Source: Parvibaculaceae bacterium Mf 1.05b.01
Lineage (GTDB): Bacteria > Pseudomonadota > Alphaproteobacteria > Parvibaculales > Parvibaculaceae
DNA: 64,000 nucleotides
Reading direction: 5' to 3'
Assembly: GCA_000509225.1 (NCBI GenBank)
Contig: BAOK01000002.1
Span: 500,496-564,495, forward strand
Shown here: positions 60,164 through 64,000 of the stretch, piece by piece
Layout of the letters: each line of letters opens with the position of its first letter
How positions within the stretch are numbered: the stretch's first letter is position 1
The notes under the pieces: model-generated
The model's input: only the letters and a program-made list of their open reading frames with translations
What the model was told of the DNA's origin: nothing
The model's database searches: none
Made by a program: the position numbers and the translations under genes

Positions 60164-60790
60164 ATGATTACCGTCCATCATCTCAATAATTCACGGTCAC
60201 AACGCATTCTCTGGATGCTTGAAGAGCTGGGGCTCGACTATGAGATCGTGCATTACCAGCGTGATAAAGAGACAAACCTGGCGCCAGAGTCGCTGAAAGA
60301 AATTCACCCTCTCGGTAAATCACCTGTCCTGACTGACGGTGACGTCAAAATTGCTGAGTCTGCTGCGATTATTGAGTATTTGGTGGACACTTATGGCGAG
60401 GGTGCCTGGAAGCCTGCTGCGGGGACCCCCGAAGCGCTGCGGTATCTGGAATGGATGCATTATTCCGAAGGCTCAGCCATGTTGCCGTTGCTTCTGGGGC
60501 TCTATGTGGGGCGCCTAGGCGAAGCTGGGGGTCCCCTGTTGCCACGTATCATGAGCGAAATGACAAATAATTTTGCCTACATGAACAGTGCGCTGGCAGA
60601 TCAGGATTGGTTTGCGGGCGATGACATCACAGCCTGCGATGTACAGATGAGCTTCCCTATGGAAGCTGGGCAGTCGACGGGTTTGGTCAAGGAATACCCC
60701 AATCTTGTGGGTTATTTGGAGCGAATTCAGGCGCGGCCAGCCTACAAAAAAGCACTAGAGAAGGGCGGCCCTTATCAGCTCGGTGGTTAA
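60164..60790 (+). CDS. Glutathione S-transferase
   Basis: A 208-residue canonical GST. The thioredoxin-fold half is TVHHLNNSRSQRILWMLEELGLDYEIVHYQRDKETNLAPESLKEIHPLGKSPVLTDGDVKIAESAAIIEYLVDTY, with the S-R-S/cis-Pro and E-S-A glutathione contacts. The helical half carries the N-capping DDITACDVQMSFPME and ends RIQARPAYKKALE. It would conjugate glutathione to electrophiles or act as an isomerase. AAAGG precedes the ATG. Nothing suggests an operon. Bases 59944-60163 contain no other gene. Confidence 0.95.
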   Translation: MITVHHLNNSRSQRILWMLEELGLDYEIVHYQRDKETNLAPESLKEIHPLGKSPVLTDGDVKIAESAAIIEYLVDTYGEGAWKPAAGTPEALRYLEWMHYSEGSAMLPLLLGLYVGRLGEAGGPLLPRIMSEMTNNFAYMNSALADQDWFAGDDITACDVQMSFPMEAGQSTGLVKEYPNLVGYLERIQARPAYKKALEKGGPYQLGG

Positions 60791-60896
60791 CGCTCATAAG
60801 ACAGTTCCTTGACGGTTTATCCCTCCAGTTTGTAGCCTTTATCGATTCGCAAGTTGCGCGGGTGGGCGCAAGGCGAACAAACTGGGGGTATCCTGA

Positions 60897-61688
60897 ATGG
60901 CAATGATGTCTGAGTCTGCCGATCTTGACCGTCCACAATTGCGCTGGCTCTACCTTGAGCCCAGCCGGACAATGGCCGAAGTGGCCATGCTACCGATTTC
61001 TCAACAATTTCTGAAACGTGCACCCATGGGTGACGGCCATCCGGTGATGGTGCTCCCTGGCTTCATGGCAGGTGATAGCAGCACGGGCGTGCTTAGACGC
61101 TTTCTAACATCACGTGGCTATGAGGCCTATCCGTGGGAGCTTGGTCGTAATCTTGGCCCCGCTACCGTTGGCTACGAGGGCGAACGGATCGCTGAACGTA
61201 TTGAACAGATTTCTGACAGTCATGATGGTCAGAAGATTAGTCTGGTTGGCTGGAGTTTGGGCGGTGTGCTTGCACGTGAAGTTGCGAAACGGGCGCCCGA
61301 TGCCGTTCGTCAGGTGATTACCTTGGGCAGTCCGTTTTCGGGCAAGCCTGAAACCAGTCGCGCCTGGCCGCTCTTTAAGGTGATGGCGAAAGGTGAGACT
61401 CAAACACAGCGCTTTCGGGAGCTTGTCGAATGTATTGCTGTTCCTCCAAGCATACCGACCACATCAATCTACACGAAGACAGATGGGATTGTGCACTGGA
61501 AGAACTCCATCGAAGCGCGGGAAGGCCATACTGACAATATTGAGGTGCGGACTTCTCATTGTGGCCTCGGGTTCAACGCACCGACCATGTATGCGGTAGC
61601 AGACCGATTAGCTCAGCCAGAAGAAAACTGGCGGCCGTTCCACCGTGAAGGCTGGCGTGCATTTGTGTACCCGTCGAGCGGTCATTGA
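60897..61688 (+). CDS. Alpha/beta hydrolase fold protein
   Basis: A 263-residue hydrolase. The nucleophile elbow is VGWSLGGVLAREVAKRAPDAVRQVITLGSPFSG (Ser near residue 121). The strand before it is HPVMVLPGFMAGDSSTGVLRRFL, and the late VRTSHCGLGFNAPTMYAVADRL carries the catalytic His. The elbow has the G-W-S-L-G form of lipase/esterase-type enzymes. No signal peptide is seen, so it is cytoplasmic. The substrate is unknown. Its position next to wax ester synthase suggests a lipid ester (inference). GGGGG precedes the start. Confidence 0.88.
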   Translation: MAMMSESADLDRPQLRWLYLEPSRTMAEVAMLPISQQFLKRAPMGDGHPVMVLPGFMAGDSSTGVLRRFLTSRGYEAYPWELGRNLGPATVGYEGERIAERIEQISDSHDGQKISLVGWSLGGVLAREVAKRAPDAVRQVITLGSPFSGKPETSRAWPLFKVMAKGETQTQRFRELVECIAVPPSIPTTSIYTKTDGIVHWKNSIEAREGHTDNIEVRTSHCGLGFNAPTMYAVADRLAQPEENWRPFHREGWRAFVYPSSGH

Positions 61689-61710
61689 ATTTTATTGCTG
61701 TCACGACACA

Positions 61711-61750
61711 AAAAAACGGGCCCCAGACTTTGATCGGGACCCGCTTTTTC
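61711..61750. terminator. Bidirectional intrinsic terminator
   Basis: CGGGCCCC pairs with GGGACCCG (one mismatch) around an 11-nt loop, with an A-run before and TTTTTC after. It separates the converging hydrolase and wax ester synthase genes. Confidence 0.8.
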
Positions 61751-61767
61751 TTTTGAGGTAACCGTTG

Positions 61768-63342
61768 CTAACCGGTCTTTTGCTCAAGCGATGGTTCGCT
61801 CGGCTCGGCCGCTAATTTGGCGGCGGTCTTCTTTTTTGCCGCGGTCTTTTTCTTAGCGGGTGTCTTCCGCTTAGGGGCGGCCTTGGCTTTTGCCTTCTTT
61901 TTCGCAGGCGCTTTCTTTTGGGAGGCGCCCAAGACAGCTAGTTCCAGTTCGTCGTAACTTTGCTGCAGGCACTCTGCATAAAATTCTGGGTCGGGCATCA
62001 TTTCCCGGTCAGCTGTGATGGTAATGGTCACTTCTTTGTCGTAGCTCATCACCACGTGGCCCAGACCCAGACCATCAAACAGACAGAGAAGGCCAAAATA
62101 CTTAACCATCTGAGCGCCGTTCATGTAGATCGGAATGGGCGGCCCAGGCACGTTAGTCACAACCGTGTTGAAAAACGGCTTGGTAGAGTTTGCCAGTCCG
62201 AACTGCGTATAGAGCCTCGCAGCAATGCCCGTAAACAGAGCGGGAGCCGTTTTGCTGAGTTCTGACATCTGGCGTGCGCCAAGGGCGTTCGTCAGGGCTT
62301 TCTGTTCCTGGGTATGGTTGGCGATTGAAAGTATGCGCTCTAAAGGATCGGCAATGTCGGACCCGAGTTGGACCATCATTGCGGAGACCTGATTGCCGAG
62401 CGATCCGGACTCATCGTTGGTTCTGACGGAGACGGGCGCCATTGCGACCAGTGTTGTCTCCGGTAGCTCAGCTTTTGAGTCCAGGTATTTTCGCATCGCG
62501 CCGCCGACGATGGTCAGCATAACATCGTTGACTTTTGCGCCAGGTACGCCGGTTTTGATCTCTTTAATCCGCGCCAGGTCGAACGCGACTCCTTCAATTA
62601 CGCGGTGTGCAGAAATCTTATTGTTGAAACGCGTGCGCGGTACGGCCATGGCCTGGCCAAGTGAGAATTCTTTTGTCAGCAAGCCTTTGATTGTACGCGC
62701 GAGGCCTGGAAGGGTTTTGCCGGCCATTTCGACCCACTTGAAGGGCTGCTTCACATTACCGAGATATCCCCGTACCGCCATTTCGACAGCGGTTGGCTTT
62801 TTCTCTGGCTTCCAGGTGTCTTCCAAGACGGGAAGTGTGTCGCCTGGGTTGATGGTGTGCAGAGCATTCATAATGTCGACGCCTGACATGCCATCGATCG
62901 CCGAATGGTGGATCTTGGAAATGATGGCATAGGAGCCTTCCGGCACACCCTCGACATGATCGAGGCCTTCGATGATCGTGAACTCCCATAGCGGTTTTGT
63001 CAGATCGAGAGGGCGGGCCATGATGCGCGCCGATTGAATGCAAAGCTGTCGCCAGTCCCCCGGCTTCGGCAGGGCCACGTGACGCACATGATATTCCAGA
63101 TTGAAATCTTCAACTTCAATCCAGTAAGGGTGATCAATGCCAAATGGTACATTTGCGAGGCCGCGCCGGAATGTGTTGGCGAGCGGCAATCGTTCTTCAA
63201 CGAAATTCAGAATGTCTTTGTATCTGACAAACCCGCCAGGGGCTGTCGAAGGATCGTAGATTGCGACGCTGCCGATATGCATCGGCGAGTTCTCTTGATC
63301 CATGTAAAGGAATGCGGCGTCGAGGCCTGTGAGTTGTTCCAT
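61768..63342 (-). CDS. WS/DGAT family wax ester synthase/diacylglycerol acyltransferase with lysine-rich tail
   Basis: A 524-residue acyltransferase. The catalytic motif is HHSAIDG (His145, His146 ... Asp150, Gly151) in KIHHSAIDGMSG. Other family segments are MEQLTGLDAAFLYMDQENSPMHIGSVAIYD at the start and NVPGPPIPIYMNGAQM near residue 405. It joins fatty acyl-CoA to an alcohol or diacylglycerol, making storage wax esters or triacylglycerol. The last about 50 residues (KKAPAKKKAKAKAAPKRK and following) form a lysine/alanine/proline tail resembling histone H1, not part of the normal enzyme. Family length is usually 450-480, so the tail is an addition. Confidence 0.95.
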   Translation of the reverse strand: MEQLTGLDAAFLYMDQENSPMHIGSVAIYDPSTAPGGFVRYKDILNFVEERLPLANTFRRGLANVPFGIDHPYWIEVEDFNLEYHVRHVALPKPGDWRQLCIQSARIMARPLDLTKPLWEFTIIEGLDHVEGVPEGSYAIISKIHHSAIDGMSGVDIMNALHTINPGDTLPVLEDTWKPEKKPTAVEMAVRGYLGNVKQPFKWVEMAGKTLPGLARTIKGLLTKEFSLGQAMAVPRTRFNNKISAHRVIEGVAFDLARIKEIKTGVPGAKVNDVMLTIVGGAMRKYLDSKAELPETTLVAMAPVSVRTNDESGSLGNQVSAMMVQLGSDIADPLERILSIANHTQEQKALTNALGARQMSELSKTAPALFTGIAARLYTQFGLANSTKPFFNTVVTNVPGPPIPIYMNGAQMVKYFGLLCLFDGLGLGHVVMSYDKEVTITITADREMMPDPEFYAECLQQSYDELELAVLGASQKKAPAKKKAKAKAAPKRKTPAKKKTAAKKKTAAKLAAEPSEPSLEQKTG

Positions 63343-63535
63343 AGTGCACGATCCTCCCTATCGTTGATTTTAAGCGTAACAAGCCCTCGCCATAGCTACC
63401 AACTGAATCGCGCCGACATCGCGGAATTTGGTGAACAAGCTGGAATTGTCGCCTAACGTTAGTGGGTGGTTAGCTGAGGTTTTCTAGGCAGCACAATCTA
63501 ATCAGATGAGATTGGGGCGCCTGCCTTGTAAATGT

Positions 63536-63565
63536 TGATCATGATCATATCTGATGATAGTATCA
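63536..63565 (+). promoter_or_regulatory. Overlapping palindromes before the FAH-family gene
   Basis: TGATCATGATCA (63536-63547) is a perfect 12-bp palindrome and TGATAGTATCA (63555-63565) is an 11-bp palindrome. The latter resembles TGATAATATCA before the TetR gene at 23182. Both lie in an AT-rich tract 65-90 bp before the start codon and may be promoter/operator. The remainder of 63343-63628 shows nothing else distinctive. Confidence 0.35.
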
Positions 63566-63628
63566 TTTTAAGAAAATGACAGATCAAGGCGCATCGCGCC
63601 ATGTGTTTGAATTCCAGGGGAGAGGCTC

Positions 63629-64000
63629 ATGCGGCTCATAACGTTTACAGACGAACAATCGACGCGGATTGGTATTTTGCAGGAAGATCAAATTGTCGAC
63701 CTGTCAGCTGCCGCCCCCGACATTCCAAGCGAGATGGTTGCCTTTCTTGAAGCAGGCGATGCTGCTTTGGAGAAGGCGCGTGCTGCAGCCGACACCGAAG
63801 CGTCAATAAAACTGTCTGACGTGACACTTGAGAGCCCTGTGTTGCGGCCACCGAAAATTCTCGCCGTTGGGCTGAACTATCGTGAGCATGTGGAAGAGAC
63901 CGGCCGGGAACTTCCAAAGGTTCCGATTATATTCAATAAGCAATCAACATCGGCAACGGGTCCCTTTGCGCCAATTCTGCGACCACATGAAAGCGTCGCA
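63629..64000 (+). CDS. Fumarylacetoacetate hydrolase family protein (5' part, runs off the window)
   Basis: The frame starts at ATG 63629 after GGGGAGAGG and stays open to the window end, giving at least 124 residues. MRLITFTDEQSTRIGILQEDQIVDL is the usual N-terminal barrel of bacterial FAH-family proteins. PPKILAVGLNYREHVEETGRELP starts the catalytic domain (GxNYxxHxxE), followed by PIIFNKQSTSATGPFAPI. These metal-dependent enzymes cleave or hydrate beta-keto acids in aromatic and related catabolism. The metal-binding E-x-E and Asp ligands lie beyond the visible part. Confidence 0.9.
   Translation, partial: MRLITFTDEQSTRIGILQEDQIVDLSAAAPDIPSEMVAFLEAGDAALEKARAAADTEASIKLSDVTLESPVLRPPKILAVGLNYREHVEETGRELPKVPIIFNKQSTSATGPFAPILRPHESVA

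Noticed and set aside
1-64000. CRISPR arrays, insertion sequences, integrases or prophage genes
   Set aside because: No short regularly spaced repeats and no transposase or recombinase motifs were seen in any gene; the only tandem repeats are within TpsA.

Overview
The window looks like chromosomal DNA of a free-living, obligately or mainly aerobic alphaproteobacterium, probably a marine lipid or hydrocarbon degrader of the Parvibaculales/Rhodobiaceae type (inference). It carries two CYP153-type cytochromes P450, an adrenodoxin-type ferredoxin, a Baeyer-Villiger monooxygenase, a membrane fatty acid desaturase, CaiB-type CoA transferase, acyl-CoA dehydrogenase, thioesterase and a WS/DGAT wax ester/triacylglycerol synthase. 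No phage, transposase, integrase, CRISPR array or rRNA is visible.

Layout. 0-3.6 kb: tRNA-Ser(CGA), a TetR/CYP153 divergent pair, a decayed second copy of the tRNA 3' half, and an AT-rich orphan gene, together suggesting an old integration site. 3.6-8 kb: HxlR regulator with a divergent nitroreductase-family enzyme, a Baeyer-Villiger monooxygenase and a site-2-protease-like membrane protein. 8-12.5 kb: a TetR/small membrane protein/desaturase operon facing a ferredoxin gene, then a ferritin-like diiron protein. The ferredoxin and diiron genes have near-identical two-part palindromic promoters. A PAS protein follows. 12.6-16.8 kb: an outer-membrane beta-barrel protein and a 1080-residue autotransporter. 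16.9-23.2 kb: CoA transferase, MATE exporter, a double thioredoxin-fold protein and the second CYP153 with a TetR gene. 23.5-29.3 kb: NTF2-like protein, GST-like protein, membrane protein, a sulfatase with its own formylglycine-generating enzyme, and a thioesterase. 29.3-34.2 kb: an XRE-cupin-led operon for oxidation of what is probably an N-methylated amine (FAD/GcvT oxidoreductase, TauD-family dioxygenase, class I amidotransferase). 34.2-41.9 kb: MDR reductase, ABC-F ATPase, cysD-cysNC sulfate activation, a small membrane protein and a PQQ-type sugar dehydrogenase. 41.9-47.8 kb: a tripartite RND efflux operon.

48.3-58.6 kb is the most unusual region. A two-partner secretion transporter (TpsB) with a lipoprotein signal is translationally coupled to a haemagglutinin-domain exoprotein (TpsA), which is coupled in turn to a 991-residue lipoprotein with a C-terminal CHAT (caspase-like) protease domain. 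Facing these genes are a secreted, possibly FecR-like protein and a CHASE2-domain membrane protein. TpsA is split by a one-base frameshift inside near-identical 282-bp tandem repeats. I read this as one envelope module: secretion, extracellular substrate, periplasmic protease and sensor. Its function is unknown.

58.7-64 kb returns to lipid metabolism: acyl-CoA dehydrogenase, glutathione transferase, alpha/beta hydrolase, wax ester synthase with a histone-H1-like lysine/alanine tail, and the 5' part of a fumarylacetoacetate-hydrolase-family gene that runs off the window end.
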